Under the pieces are notes generated by a model. It was not told the DNA's origin. It did not search any database and worked only from the letters and a program-made list of their open reading frames with translations. Shown in pieces: positions 37,056-46,399 of a stretch of 64,000 nucleotides of DNA (the stretch's first letter is position 1; the number at the start of each line of letters is the position of its first letter). The translations under genes were made by a program, and so were the position numbers. Source of the stretch: Ferrovibrio terrae_A. GTDB lineage: Bacteria; Pseudomonadota; Alphaproteobacteria; Ferrovibrionales; Ferrovibrionaceae. The stretch covers positions 62,001 to 126,000 of the forward strand of contig NZ_CALSAN010000001.1 in NCBI RefSeq assembly GCF_943372915.1, written 5' to 3'.

Positions 37056-38324
37056 CTATCCCAGAGGCTTAGCTCTGGTACCCTGCCGCAGCCCGGAGCG
37101 CATGCCCGTGCAATGCCGTAACTCGGCACCAGCAATATTCACTTTCTCGAAGATCGAGCTGGCAAAATCGACCCCCTCGATCACCGCGCCGCGCAGATCG
37201 GCCCCGGTGAGATCGGCATTGTCGAAACGGGGAAAGATCGTCTTGCCGGTACGCTGGTTCAGCGCGTTGAAGATTTCCACCCCGACCAGCTGGGCCGCGC
37301 GGAAGGTGGCGCCAAGCAGGATGGCGCCCGAGAAATTGGCGCCGCCCAGCGTGGCCTGATCGAAATTCGCCTTGCGGATATCCGAGCCGACAAAACTGGT
37401 GAACAGCAACTGGCTCTTGGTGAAATAGGCGCCGGCCAGGTTGGTGTCGTGAAACACGGCGGCGCGCAGGTCGCAGCTGGAGAAATCGACGCCGGGCAGT
37501 TTCATGTTGCTGAACACCGCGCGCTCGCCGCTCAGGCCATTGGAGGCGATCCACTTGCCGTGCGCCAGCAGCTTTTCCTCGATTTCGGCCGGCAGCTTGG
37601 CACCGCGATAGATCGCACCCTGCATCATCGCGCCGGTCAGATCGGCATTGCTCAGATCCACGCTGCGCAGATTGGCGCCACGCAGGTCGCAGTTCGCAAG
37701 CTTGGCGCCGTCCAGATTCGCACCAACAAAGGTGGTATCCTTGAGCTTGGCACCGGAAAAGTCGGCGCCGGTGAGATCGGCACCAGTAAGATTGACGGCA
37801 AACAGCGACGCGCCGACGAAAGTGGCATTCATCGCGTTGGCATTGCTCATATTCGCCTGGTCGAGATGCGCATGGCCGAGATTGGCCTCTTCCAGGTTGG
37901 CGCCAGACATGTTGACCGGCACATCCTGCTGCTTCTCGCGCTCGGTGCCGTCCTCGTCCTTGATATGCTGCATGATCTGGCCGGGCCGCAGATCCGCCTG
38001 CTTGAACGAGGTCTTCTTGAGCGTCGCCATCAGGAAATTGGCGCCGCGCAGATCGGCACGGTCGAATGTGGTTCCGGTGAGGTCAGCGCGGGTGAAATCG
38101 CTGCCGAACAGGTCGGAGCGCAGGAACTTCGCCTCTTTCAGCGACGAGCCGGCAAAGCTGCAGCCAGGCAGGATCGCATCGTCGAAGGCTGCACCATCGA
38201 GACGCAGATCGGAAAAGTCATCCCCCCGGCATTGCAGGCGTACACCGCCGGGCCGGCTGGTCAGATAAGCGTTATGGCGCGACAAGGCCCAGACGACGGG
38301 CTCCGGCGGTATCCGCGCGGACAT
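37056..38324 (-). CDS. Pentapeptide-repeat protein (array copy 4, first of the array)
   Basis: 422 residues and the most divergent copy. Cap LSRHNAYLTSRPGGVRL, then RPGQIM followed by a longer charged insertion (HIKDEDGTEREKQQDV), the break HGKWIASNGLSGERAVF and the TGKTIFP loop. Pentapeptide blocks lie between them. It is the upstream-most gene of the array and is divergent from the PilZ protein gene, so the 169-base gap 38325-38493 should hold both promoters. Function unknown. Confidence 0.87.
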   Translation of the reverse strand: MSARIPPEPVVWALSRHNAYLTSRPGGVRLQCRGDDFSDLRLDGAAFDDAILPGCSFAGSSLKEAKFLRSDLFGSDFTRADLTGTTFDRADLRGANFLMATLKKTSFKQADLRPGQIMQHIKDEDGTEREKQQDVPVNMSGANLEEANLGHAHLDQANMSNANAMNATFVGASLFAVNLTGADLTGADFSGAKLKDTTFVGANLDGAKLANCDLRGANLRSVDLSNADLTGAMMQGAIYRGAKLPAEIEEKLLAHGKWIASNGLSGERAVFSNMKLPGVDFSSCDLRAAVFHDTNLAGAYFTKSQLLFTSFVGSDIRKANFDQATLGGANFSGAILLGATFRAAQLVGVEIFNALNQRTGKTIFPRFDNADLTGADLRGAVIEGVDFASSIFEKVNIAGAELRHCTGMRSGLRQGTRAKPLG

Positions 38325-38493
38325 GGCAAGATTTCGGTTTGCAGTTGGACTAAATGGTGACAGTTCGACAACACAGTGTAGAGAAACCGTCTCGACACCG
38401 CCATGCTTTTGTCAGCGAATCAAGATGTTAAACAGGCTTTCCAGAATCTTTAGCAACCGCTAGTGTTATTGCATTCAACAGGGGAATGCGTCG

Positions 38494-39105
38494 ATGGCGT
38501 CCGCCAAATTGCGAACGGGCAAGGCCGGTAAAAAGGCCGTGGGGCAGAGCAAAGCCGGAAAGATCAGTGACGATAAAGGTGGCGCCAATCGCCGCCGTTT
38601 CGATCGCCGAGACACCCATATCGTCGCCCAGCTGATTCACAACGACACGGCCGTGAGCGGCATGGTGACCAACCTGTCGCTGGAAGGCTGCCTGTTTGCG
38701 CCACGCATGGATATCCCGGTCGGCGCCCGCATCAAGCTGAAGCTGGCCGGCGAGCAGAAAGGCGTGCCTGCCACCGTGAAGGCGGTGAGCGATCTGGGTG
38801 TGCATTGCCTGCTGCATGCCGGCGGCGCCACGCTGGGCCGGCTGTCGGTGGAAGTCGATGACATGGCGCTGCTGATGCTGAATGCCAGCCGTCCACATGT
38901 GGTGGCACCGAAGCCCGTTGCAGCGCCGACGCCGAAGCCGACCGCCAAGAAAAAGCCCGCTGCCAAAAAGAAGCCCGCGGCAAAGAAAGCGGCGGCGCCG
39001 AAGAAGCCTGTAAAGAAAACGGCCGTGAAGAAGAAATCCGCCAAGCCGGCAGCCAAGAAAAAGCCGGTGGCAAAAAAGAAAACCGTCGCCAAAAAGCGCC
39101 GCTGA
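38494..39105 (+). CDS. PilZ domain protein with histone-H1-like tail
   Basis: 203 residues. A basic start (1-30) leads to a PilZ domain (about 31-125) with the c-di-GMP motifs R34-x3-R38 (or R35-x3-R39) and N60-L-S62-L-E-G65. Residues about 139-203 are a low-complexity Lys/Ala/Pro tail of KKPAAK-type units like the C-terminal part of histone H1 or AlgP, which binds DNA without sequence preference. This suggests a nucleoid- or RNA-associated c-di-GMP receptor. AGGGG upstream supports the start. Divergent from the pentapeptide array. DNA binding and c-di-GMP binding are inferred, not shown. Confidence 0.83.
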   Translation: MASAKLRTGKAGKKAVGQSKAGKISDDKGGANRRRFDRRDTHIVAQLIHNDTAVSGMVTNLSLEGCLFAPRMDIPVGARIKLKLAGEQKGVPATVKAVSDLGVHCLLHAGGATLGRLSVEVDDMALLMLNASRPHVVAPKPVAAPTPKPTAKKKPAAKKKPAAKKAAAPKKPVKKTAVKKKSAKPAAKKKPVAKKKTVAKKRR

Positions 39106-39108
39106 GGC

Positions 39109-40167
39109 TTAAGCCGGTATCACCGCGGCCACCGACCACTGCTGCGCTGCTTCGGTGGCAAACACCAGGATGCTGTCCTTGCCCACCGCCACGGTCTCGG
39201 GCACCGCTGCAGCCCTGCGTTCGAGCCGGATCTGTGCCGTGTTCACCGGCAGCCCATAGAAGCGCGGACCGTTGAGGGAGGCAAAGGCCTCCAGACGGTC
39301 GAGCGCGTTTTCCTCGGCGAAAACCTGCGCATAACATTGCATGGCGGTCGGCGCATTGAAGATGCCGGCACAACCACAGGCAGCTTCCTTCAGATGCACG
39401 AAATGCGGGGCGGTATCGGTGCCGAGGAAAAAGCAGGCTTCGCCCGAGATCGCCGCCTTGCGCAGCGCCAGCCGATGGGTTTCGCGCTTGGCGATCGGCA
39501 GGCAGTAGAGATGCGGCCGCACACCGCCCTCGAAGATCGAACTGCGATTGATCATCAGGTGATGCGGCGTGATGGTGGCGGCAAGCTGCGGCGCATGCGC
39601 ACGCACGAAATCGGCCGCCTCGGATGTGGTGATATGTTCCAGCACCACCTTCAGGCCGGGGAAATCCTTGAGCAGCTTGCCCAGGATGCGTTCGAGGAAA
39701 ACACGCTCGCGGTCGAAGATATCGACGCTGTGATCGGTCACCTCGCCATGCAGCAGGATCGGCATGCCGATCTTTTCCATCATCGCCAGCACACCATGAA
39801 TGCGCGCGATATCGGTGACCCCGTGTTGCGAGTTGGTGGTGGCGCCGGCCGGATAGAGCTTGGCTGCGACCCAGACACCGCGCTTGAAACCGTCGGCAAT
39901 ATCGGCCGGGTCGGTGTTGTCGGTCAGATAGGCCGTCATCAGCGGCTGGAAGCGCGACCCGGCCGGCAGGGCCGCCAGGATGCGCTGGCGATAGGCCTCG
40001 GCCAGTGCCGTGGTGGTGACCGGTGGCTTCAGGTTCGGCATCACGATGGCACGGCCGAACTGGGCTGCGGTATGCGGCAGGACGGCGGCCATCACCTCGC
40101 CATCGCGCAAATGCACATGCCAGTCGTCGGGCTGGCGGATCACCAAGGCGGAACTGCTGCTGCTCAT
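39109..40167 (-). CDS. pyrC: Dihydroorotase PyrC (type II)
   Basis: 352 residues. Catalyses ring closure of carbamoyl-aspartate to dihydroorotate in pyrimidine synthesis. Zinc ligands of the HVHLRDG motif near residue 17, the carboxylated lysine in AAKLYPAGATTNS, later histidines in LLHGEV and EHITT, and the catalytic aspartate in LGTDTAPH are present. It ends three bases from the PilZ protein gene end (convergent) and no other pyr gene is adjacent. Confidence 0.96.
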   Translation of the reverse strand: MSSSSSALVIRQPDDWHVHLRDGEVMAAVLPHTAAQFGRAIVMPNLKPPVTTTALAEAYRQRILAALPAGSRFQPLMTAYLTDNTDPADIADGFKRGVWVAAKLYPAGATTNSQHGVTDIARIHGVLAMMEKIGMPILLHGEVTDHSVDIFDRERVFLERILGKLLKDFPGLKVVLEHITTSEAADFVRAHAPQLAATITPHHLMINRSSIFEGGVRPHLYCLPIAKRETHRLALRKAAISGEACFFLGTDTAPHFVHLKEAACGCAGIFNAPTAMQCYAQVFAEENALDRLEAFASLNGPRFYGLPVNTAQIRLERRAAAVPETVAVGKDSILVFATEAAQQWSVAAVIPA

Positions 40168-40335
40168 CGGGGCCTCTGACTACGATCCCGCAATGCATAC
40201 GCGATTTGCGCTTTTCCGGCCAGTCTCGGGTCCCACGGTATGGCGGGCCGGTTTCATTTCTGCACCCGGGCGTCATCCCGCTTGCCTCAGCTATGTCAGC
40301 CGGTCGATATAGGCAAAATGCCGCCGGAGGACACC

Positions 40336-40791
40336 ATGGCCGACCTGCTTTATCTGGATGATCTGACCATCGGCCAGCGCTTCACCAGCACCGGCTCGCT
40401 GACGGTGGAGGAAGCCCGCATCAAGAGCTTTGCCGCCGAATTCGATCCGCAGCCCTTTCACCTGGACGATGCCGCAGCGAAGCCCACCCTGTTCGGCGGC
40501 CTGGCTGCCAGCGGCTGGCATACCGCAGCGATGACCATGCGGCTGGTGACCGATGGCGGCATGCCGATTGCCGGCGGCATCATCGGCGCCAGCGGCGAGC
40601 TGTCATGGCCGAAGCCGACGCGGCCGGGCGATGTGCTGAAGGTTTCAGCCGAAGTGCTGGAGATCACGCCGTCGAAATCACGGCCCGATCGCGGCATGAT
40701 CACCATGCGCATCGAGACGCTCAATCAGAAGGGCGAGGCCGTGCAGGTCTTCACCGTGAAGATGGTGGTGCCGCGAAAAGTGGCGACCTAG
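40336..40791 (+). CDS. MaoC-type (hot-dog fold) dehydratase
   Basis: 151 residues from the ATG at 40336, with GGAGG upstream. The hydratase-2 motif AAEFDPQPFHLDDAAA carries the catalytic Asp and His, followed by FGGLAASGWHTAAMTMRL and WPKPTRPGDVL. The family hydrates trans-2-enoyl-CoA or similar thioesters. Its stop overlaps the malate synthase stop on the other strand (40788-40791). Substrate unknown; not evidently part of a pathway here. Confidence 0.9.
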   Translation: MADLLYLDDLTIGQRFTSTGSLTVEEARIKSFAAEFDPQPFHLDDAAAKPTLFGGLAASGWHTAAMTMRLVTDGGMPIAGGIIGASGELSWPKPTRPGDVLKVSAEVLEITPSKSRPDRGMITMRIETLNQKGEAVQVFTVKMVVPRKVAT

Positions 40792-42932
40792 CCGCGCGCC
40801 TTAACCTTCTGGCGGAAGGCATGCAACAGCGGTTCGGTATAGCCGTTCGGCTGGCTGATGCCCTCAAACACCAGCGCCCGCGCGGCCTGGAATGCCAGGC
40901 TGTTGTCGGGATCGACCGCCATCGGTTTGTAGAGCGGGTCGCCGGCATTCTGCGCATCCACCTTGGCGGCCATGCGCTTGAAGGCGGCTTCGGCCTGCTC
41001 CTTTGTGCAGATGCCATGCAGCAGCCAGTTGGCCATATGCTGCGAGGAAATGCGTAACGTGGCGCGATCTTCCATCAGGCCGATATCGTGGATATCCGGC
41101 ACCTTGGAGCAGCCAACACCCTGATCGACCCAGCGCACGACATAACCGAGAATGCCCTGTGCGTTGTTGTCGAGTTCGTCCTTCACATCCTGCTCGGAGA
41201 AATTCTGCCCGGTGGCCAGCGGAATTGTGAGCAGGGCATCGAGCGGCGGCAACGGCTGTTTCGCCACCTCGGCCTGGCGGCCGAACACATCGACGACATG
41301 ATAATGCGTGGCATGCAGCGTGGCAGCCGTCGGGCTCGGCACCCAGGCGGTGTTGGCACCGGTTTTCGGATGCCCCACTTTCTGTTCCAGCATGTCGGCC
41401 ATGCGATCGGGTGCCGCCCACATGCCCTTGCCGATCTGCGCCTTGCCTGACAGGCCGCAGGCGAGACCGATGGCGACGTTGCGCTCCTCATAGGCCTTGA
41501 TCCAGCTGGAGGCGCGCATCTCGGCCTTGCGCACCATCGGCCCGGCCTGCATCGAGGTGTGCATCTCGTCGCCGGTGCGATCGAGGAAACCGGTGTTGAT
41601 GAAGATGATGCGATGCCGCACGGCATGGATGCAGGCGGCCAGGTTGGCCGAGGTGCGGCGTTCCTCGTCCATCACGCCGACCTTGATCGTATAGCGGTCG
41701 AGGCCCAGCAGGTCTTCCACCGCGTCGAACAGGCGGTCGGTGAAGCCCGCCTCTTCCGGGCCATGCATCTTCGGCTTGACGATGCAGACCGAGCCGGCAC
41801 GGCTGTTGACGAAACGACCCTTGCGCTTGAGATCATGCAGCGCGATTAGGCTGGTGACGATGGCATCCAGGATACCTTCCGGCACTTCCTGGCCATCGGG
41901 CAGATGGATCGCCGGGTTGGTCATCAGGTGGCCGACATTGCGCACCAGCAGCAGCGAGCGGCCGGGCAGCGTGAGCGTGTCGCCGCCTTTCGCGGCCGTA
42001 TATGTGCGGTCGGGCTCCAATGCCCGGGTCATGGTCTTGCCGCCCTTCTCGAAACTGGCTTCGAGATCGCCCTGCATCAGGCCGAGCCAGTTGGCATAGG
42101 CGGCAACCTTGTCCTCGGCATCCACCGCGGCGACCGAATCTTCCAGATCGACAATGGTGGTGAGCGCCGACTCCAGGATCACGTCGGCCAGGCCGGCCGG
42201 ATCGCTCTTGCCGATCGGATGCGCCCGATCAATCACCAGTTCGATATGCAGGCCGTTATGCTTCAGCAGCACGGCCGAGGGATTGGCCGCATCGCCGCGA
42301 TAGCCGACAAAGGCGGAAGCGTCCTTCAGCGCCGGCACCAGCGCGCCGTCTTTTATTGACCAGTCCGTCACATCCGCATGGCTGCCCGATGCCAGCGGCA
42401 CGGCAACATCGAGGAAGGCCTTGGCCTTGCTGATCACCTTGGCGCCGCGCGCCGGGTCGTAGCCCTTCTTCTCGCCCGCCTCATGCGGGATCGCATCGGT
42501 GCCGTAATAGGCATCATACAGGCTGCCCCAGCGTGCATTGGCGGCATTGAGCAGGAAGCGCGCATTCAGCACCGGCACGACCAGCTGCGGCCCAGCCATG
42601 CGGGCGATCTCGTCATCCACCTTGGTGCTGTCGATCTGGAACGGCGCCGGCTCGGGCACCAGATAGCCGATCTCCTTCAGGAAAGCCTGATAGGCGGCGG
42701 CATCGAAGCCCTGGCCTTTGCGCTGCATATGCCAGGCATCGATCTGTTGCTGGAGGCTGTCACGCTTGGCCAGCAGGCTGCGATTCTCGGGCGTGAAACG
42801 GGCGAAGATCGCAGCGGCACCCGACCAGAAGGCGCCCGCCTCGAGCCCGGTGCCCGGCAGGGCCTTCTCCTCGATGAAGCGGGCGAGGTCTTCGGCAACC
42901 GTGAGGCTGGCCCGGGCGACGGTCTTGGTCAT
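40788..42932 (-). CDS. glcB: Malate synthase G
   Basis: 714 residues from the ATG at 42932 (MTKTVARASL), normal for the G isoform. It condenses glyoxylate and acetyl-CoA to malate in the glyoxylate cycle or in glycolate use. The TIM-barrel motifs VDLEDSVAAVDAEDKV, GMWAAPDRM, the metal-binding glutamate and aspartate of that core and the end region VPDIHDIGLMEDRATLRIS (in part) fit. Divergent from a LysR regulator that starts 110 bases away, which may control it. Confidence 0.96.
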   Translation of the reverse strand: MTKTVARASLTVAEDLARFIEEKALPGTGLEAGAFWSGAAAIFARFTPENRSLLAKRDSLQQQIDAWHMQRKGQGFDAAAYQAFLKEIGYLVPEPAPFQIDSTKVDDEIARMAGPQLVVPVLNARFLLNAANARWGSLYDAYYGTDAIPHEAGEKKGYDPARGAKVISKAKAFLDVAVPLASGSHADVTDWSIKDGALVPALKDASAFVGYRGDAANPSAVLLKHNGLHIELVIDRAHPIGKSDPAGLADVILESALTTIVDLEDSVAAVDAEDKVAAYANWLGLMQGDLEASFEKGGKTMTRALEPDRTYTAAKGGDTLTLPGRSLLLVRNVGHLMTNPAIHLPDGQEVPEGILDAIVTSLIALHDLKRKGRFVNSRAGSVCIVKPKMHGPEEAGFTDRLFDAVEDLLGLDRYTIKVGVMDEERRTSANLAACIHAVRHRIIFINTGFLDRTGDEMHTSMQAGPMVRKAEMRASSWIKAYEERNVAIGLACGLSGKAQIGKGMWAAPDRMADMLEQKVGHPKTGANTAWVPSPTAATLHATHYHVVDVFGRQAEVAKQPLPPLDALLTIPLATGQNFSEQDVKDELDNNAQGILGYVVRWVDQGVGCSKVPDIHDIGLMEDRATLRISSQHMANWLLHGICTKEQAEAAFKRMAAKVDAQNAGDPLYKPMAVDPDNSLAFQAARALVFEGISQPNGYTEPLLHAFRQKVKARG

Positions 42933-43042
42933 GACGTTTCCTGCGGTTTTCTTAAAAAGCGCCGGCAGGCTAGCAGACCCGGCATTCATTCTGTAGATGA
43001 AAAGAATTGAACGCAGTCGTTCTCTATGGGAAACAATCACCT

Positions 43043-43936
43043 ATGGACAGGGAATACGAGCTGTTTGCCCGGGTGATCGAGACCGGCAGCCTGGCGGCGG
43101 CCGGCCGCACGCTGAACCTGTCGCCCGCCATGGTGTCGAAACGGATCGCGGCGCTGGAGGAGCGGCTGGGCGCCCGGCTGCTGCACCGGACCACGCGCAA
43201 GCTGGCGACCACCGAGGCCGGCCAGCGGTTTTATGAACGCGTGGTGGAAATCCTGGCGGCTTCGCGCGAGGCGGAGAATATCGTCACCGGCGTCACCGGC
43301 GCGCCTTCGGGCCGCCTGCGCCTCACCGCGCCGACCTCGTTCGGCCGGCTGCATGTGGCGCCGCATCTGAAACCCTTCCTCGACACCTGGCCGCGGCTGG
43401 AAGTCGAACTGGATCTGTCGGACGGCTATGTCGATCTGGTGGCCGAGCGCATCGATCTCGCCATCCGCATCGCACCGGCCATTGAGGCCGGCCTGACCGG
43501 GCATCGGCTAGCGCCGAACCGCCGCGTGCTCTGCGCCAGCCCGGACTACTTAAAGAAACATGGCGCGCCGCAGCGGCTGCAGGATCTGCGGCGCCATCGT
43601 TTTCTGGCCGCCGCCGCACAGTTGCCCTGGCGGCTGCAGAGCAAAACCGGCACCGTGCTGGTGCAGGGCGAAAGTGCAGTGCGCACCAATTCCAGCGAGG
43701 TGGTGCGCGAGCTGGCGATTGCCGGGATGGGCATCGCCCTGCGCTCGACCTGGGATATCGGCAACGAATTGCGCAGCGGCGTGCTTCAGGTGGTGCTGCC
43801 TGAGCATCCCGGCGCCGCCGATGTCAGCATTTTCGCCGTGCATCCGGTGACCAATTTCGTGCCCGCCGGCGTGCGTGCCTTCATCGATCATCTGCGCAGC
43901 ATCTATGGCGACGAACCGAGCTGGGACCGGCAGTAA
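43043..43936 (+). CDS. LysR-family transcriptional regulator
   Basis: 297 residues from the ATG at 43043 (MDREYELFARV); an upstream in-frame TTG at 43007 is less likely. N-terminal HTH (SLAAAGRTLNLSPAMVSKRIAALEERLG in part) and a C-terminal effector domain of the CrgA/AaeR-like branch (GRLRLTAPTSFGRLHVAPHL). It is divergent from glcB, so malate synthase or glyoxylate metabolism is a plausible target, but many regulators of this branch act elsewhere. Effector unknown. Its end is convergent with the sulfatase gene. Confidence 0.9.
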   Translation: MDREYELFARVIETGSLAAAGRTLNLSPAMVSKRIAALEERLGARLLHRTTRKLATTEAGQRFYERVVEILAASREAENIVTGVTGAPSGRLRLTAPTSFGRLHVAPHLKPFLDTWPRLEVELDLSDGYVDLVAERIDLAIRIAPAIEAGLTGHRLAPNRRVLCASPDYLKKHGAPQRLQDLRRHRFLAAAAQLPWRLQSKTGTVLVQGESAVRTNSSEVVRELAIAGMGIALRSTWDIGNELRSGVLQVVLPEHPGAADVSIFAVHPVTNFVPAGVRAFIDHLRSIYGDEPSWDRQ

Positions 43937-43939
43937 GAT

Positions 43940-45475
43940 TTAGCGCCGCACCTGCAGGCCGTGCGGACTGGCGCGATAGCCGGTCAGTGTCTTGTCGGCA
44001 TGGGCCAGCCGCCAGTTCAGCATCTTCTGGGCATACTGCATGATCTGCGGCGCATAGGCCGGGTCATTGGCGACATTGTTGAGCTGCTCCGGGTCTTTCT
44101 TCAGATCGAAGAACAGCGGCGGCAAGGCGGCAAAATGCACGTACTTGTAGTCGTCATCCTGCACCACGGCGAGCGAGCTTTCATCCATCGCCGTGCCCAG
44201 CACACCCTCCGGCTTGGAATAGAAGATGTCGCGGAAATCGAATTCATAATGCACTTCGGTGCGCCAGTTGGCCGGCACGGCGCCATAAGTGAAATCGAGC
44301 AGCGAACGACCATCGCACTGGCGCGGAATATCGGCGCCGATCCAGTCCAGGATGGTAGGCATGGTATCGACGGTTTCGGTGTAGCGCTCCACGATCTGGC
44401 CGCGCGTCGATTCGGCGGCGCGATCCGGGTTGCGGATCACCATCGGGATGCGGAAGCTGGCATCGAAATAGGCCAGCTTGCCGAGCAGGTAATGGTCGCC
44501 AAGCTGCTCGCCGTGATCGCAGGTGAAGATGATCAGCGTGTCGTCCCACTGGCCGCTCTGTTTCAGATAATCGAAGACGCGGCCGAGATGATCGTCGATC
44601 TCGGTCATCAGGCCAAAGTATGTGGCGCGCATCACCCGCACCTCTTCCTCGGTCATCGCCGAGCCCAGCGCATCGGCGCCCTGGAAGAAGCCGCGCTGAT
44701 TGACATTGTCGATATAGAACTTGTGCAGCGGATGGCTGGCTGCCGCCGCCTCCACCGTGGCCGCGCGCACCGGCGGCGCCATGTCGGCCGGATCGTACAT
44801 GCTGTTATAGGGTTCCGGCGCGATGAAGGGCGGATGCGGCCGGTAATAGCCCAGATGCAGGAACCAGTTGCGATTGCTGGCGCCGTTCAGATAGGTGAGC
44901 GCGCGTTCGGTGAACCAGGCGGTATCGGACAGCTCTTTCGGCAGCGAGCCCGGTTCGCGCGTGGCGCCGGGCTTGCCGGCCTGCGGACGCCAGACATCCT
45001 CCGGGTTTTCCGGCAGGTCATGGCCCTTGGAGGCCATCCAGGCGAAATAGGCCTCCTTGTAGGGCTCGAAGGCACCGACCGGGCGGAAGCCATCCATGAT
45101 ATCGCCCAGCACGAAAAAGCGCGGATCGTTCGGCCCTGTCGTGCGCGGATCGGGTGTCGTGGTCGTATAGCCGATCAGGGCCGGGTCGTAGCCGTTGCGG
45201 CGCAGTTCATGGCCGAGATTGGTGAAACGGGAATCGAGCGGGATGGTGTTCTGCACCGCGCGATGGGTCATCTGGTAGAGGCCCGTGAGCAGCGAGGCAC
45301 GGGCCGGACCGCAGGGCACCGCGGTGGTGAAGTGATTGCGGAAGGTGACGCCTTCGCGGCACAGCATGTCGAGATTGGGCGTCTTCAGGCCGGGCGTGCC
45401 GAGATGGGACAGGATATCGCCGCGCCACTGGTCGACGACGATGAGCAGGATGTTCTTGCGGGCCTTGTCGGACAT
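43940..45475 (-). CDS. Sulfatase-superfamily hydrolase, phosphonate monoester hydrolase-like
   Basis: 511 residues. The formylglycine site is C55 in AVPCGPARASLLTGLY (C-x-P-x-R, with Ala where true sulfatases have Ser), as in rhizobial phosphonate monoester hydrolases. Metal-binding D15 (VVDQWRGD) and FTCDHGEQLGD are present. It could hydrolyse phosphonate monoesters, phosphodiesters or sulfate esters; the exact substrate is unknown, and it needs formylglycine-generating enzyme, which is not in the window. It follows the permease DppC by 20 bases and is the last gene of the ABC operon. No signal peptide, so cytoplasmic. Confidence 0.87.
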   Translation of the reverse strand: MSDKARKNILLIVVDQWRGDILSHLGTPGLKTPNLDMLCREGVTFRNHFTTAVPCGPARASLLTGLYQMTHRAVQNTIPLDSRFTNLGHELRRNGYDPALIGYTTTTPDPRTTGPNDPRFFVLGDIMDGFRPVGAFEPYKEAYFAWMASKGHDLPENPEDVWRPQAGKPGATREPGSLPKELSDTAWFTERALTYLNGASNRNWFLHLGYYRPHPPFIAPEPYNSMYDPADMAPPVRAATVEAAAASHPLHKFYIDNVNQRGFFQGADALGSAMTEEEVRVMRATYFGLMTEIDDHLGRVFDYLKQSGQWDDTLIIFTCDHGEQLGDHYLLGKLAYFDASFRIPMVIRNPDRAAESTRGQIVERYTETVDTMPTILDWIGADIPRQCDGRSLLDFTYGAVPANWRTEVHYEFDFRDIFYSKPEGVLGTAMDESSLAVVQDDDYKYVHFAALPPLFFDLKKDPEQLNNVANDPAYAPQIMQYAQKMLNWRLAHADKTLTGYRASPHGLQVRR

Positions 45476-45495
45476 GGATGCTTCGCTTTGTTGGG

Positions 45496-46389
45496 TTAAC
45501 GCAGAGTGGGATCGAGGCGGTCGCGCAGCCAGTCGCCCAGCATGCTGATGGACAGCGTGGTCAGCACGATCACGGCGCTGGGCGCCAGCATGATCCAGGG
45601 CGCGCGGGTGATGTATTCGCGGCCATAGCCGACCATGTTGCCCAAGGAGGTGAGTGGCGGCTGCACACCCAGGCCGAGGAAGGACAGTCCGCTTTCCAGC
45701 AGGATGATTTCCGGGAAGGTCAGCGTCATCGACACGATCAGGGTGGAGGCGATGTTGGGCAGCACATGGCGGCCATAGATGCGCGCCGAGCCGGCACCGA
45801 GCTGGCGCACGGCCGAGGCATAGCCCTGTTCGTTGGCGGCCAGCGCCAGGCCGCGCGATATGCGGGCATAGCGTTCCCAGCTGTGGAAGCCCATCAGCAC
45901 GACGAACAGCGTGATCGAATTGCCGAAGAAGGCCAGCACTGACAGCGCGATGATCATGAAGGGCATGCTGGCCTGGAAATCGATCAGCACCAGAATCACC
46001 GATTCAATGCGGCCACGGAAATGGGCCGCTGCCAGGCCCAGCGCGGTGCCGAGCGTGGCGGCGATCAGCGTGCCGAAGAAGGCAATGAGCAGGCTCATGC
46101 GGATCGACATGATCAGGCGCGACAGCACATCGCGGCCAAGCTCGTCGGTGCCGAGCGCATGGTTCAGGGCGCCGCCCATGCCGATCGGCGGCTGCAGGCG
46201 GGCCTTGAGATCGAAAGCCGTGAAGCTGTAGGGCGTCAGCAGGTCGGCGCCCAAAGCCAGCACCAGCATCAGCGCGATCCAGAACAGGCCGAGCAGCACG
46301 CCGGGCGGAAATGCGGTGAAGAAGCGTTTGAGCCCGCCACGGACGGGCATGGCATTCTCGGCGGGCAACGGTGCGGTAATATCGGTCAC
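45496..46389 (-). CDS. dppC: Oligopeptide-type ABC permease (DppC-like)
   Basis: 297 residues from the GTG at 46389, supported by GAGGGGG just upstream within the end of dppB; other in-frame starts lie inside dppB or lose the N-terminus. Six membrane helices with the EAA-like loop AVRQLGAGSARIYGRHVLPN and an N-terminal LGTDELGRDVLSRLIMSIR typical of DppC/OppC. Forms the pore with DppB. Gene symbol is by family; peptides are not proven substrates. Confidence 0.9.
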   Translation of the reverse strand: MTDITAPLPAENAMPVRGGLKRFFTAFPPGVLLGLFWIALMLVLALGADLLTPYSFTAFDLKARLQPPIGMGGALNHALGTDELGRDVLSRLIMSIRMSLLIAFFGTLIAATLGTALGLAAAHFRGRIESVILVLIDFQASMPFMIIALSVLAFFGNSITLFVVLMGFHSWERYARISRGLALAANEQGYASAVRQLGAGSARIYGRHVLPNIASTLIVSMTLTFPEIILLESGLSFLGLGVQPPLTSLGNMVGYGREYITRAPWIMLAPSAVIVLTTLSISMLGDWLRDRLDPTLR

Positions 46390-46399
46390 AACATCCCCC

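Larger units (their letters stand above)
32918..38324 (-). repeat. Tandem array of four pentapeptide-repeat genes
   Basis: Four genes of 405-423 residues, all on the minus strand, separated by 120-168 bases. They share the cap, three conserved non-repeat loops and helix lengths, so they arose by tandem duplication from one ancestor, but have diverged considerably. The three-gene gaps hold no other gene. Confidence 0.9.
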
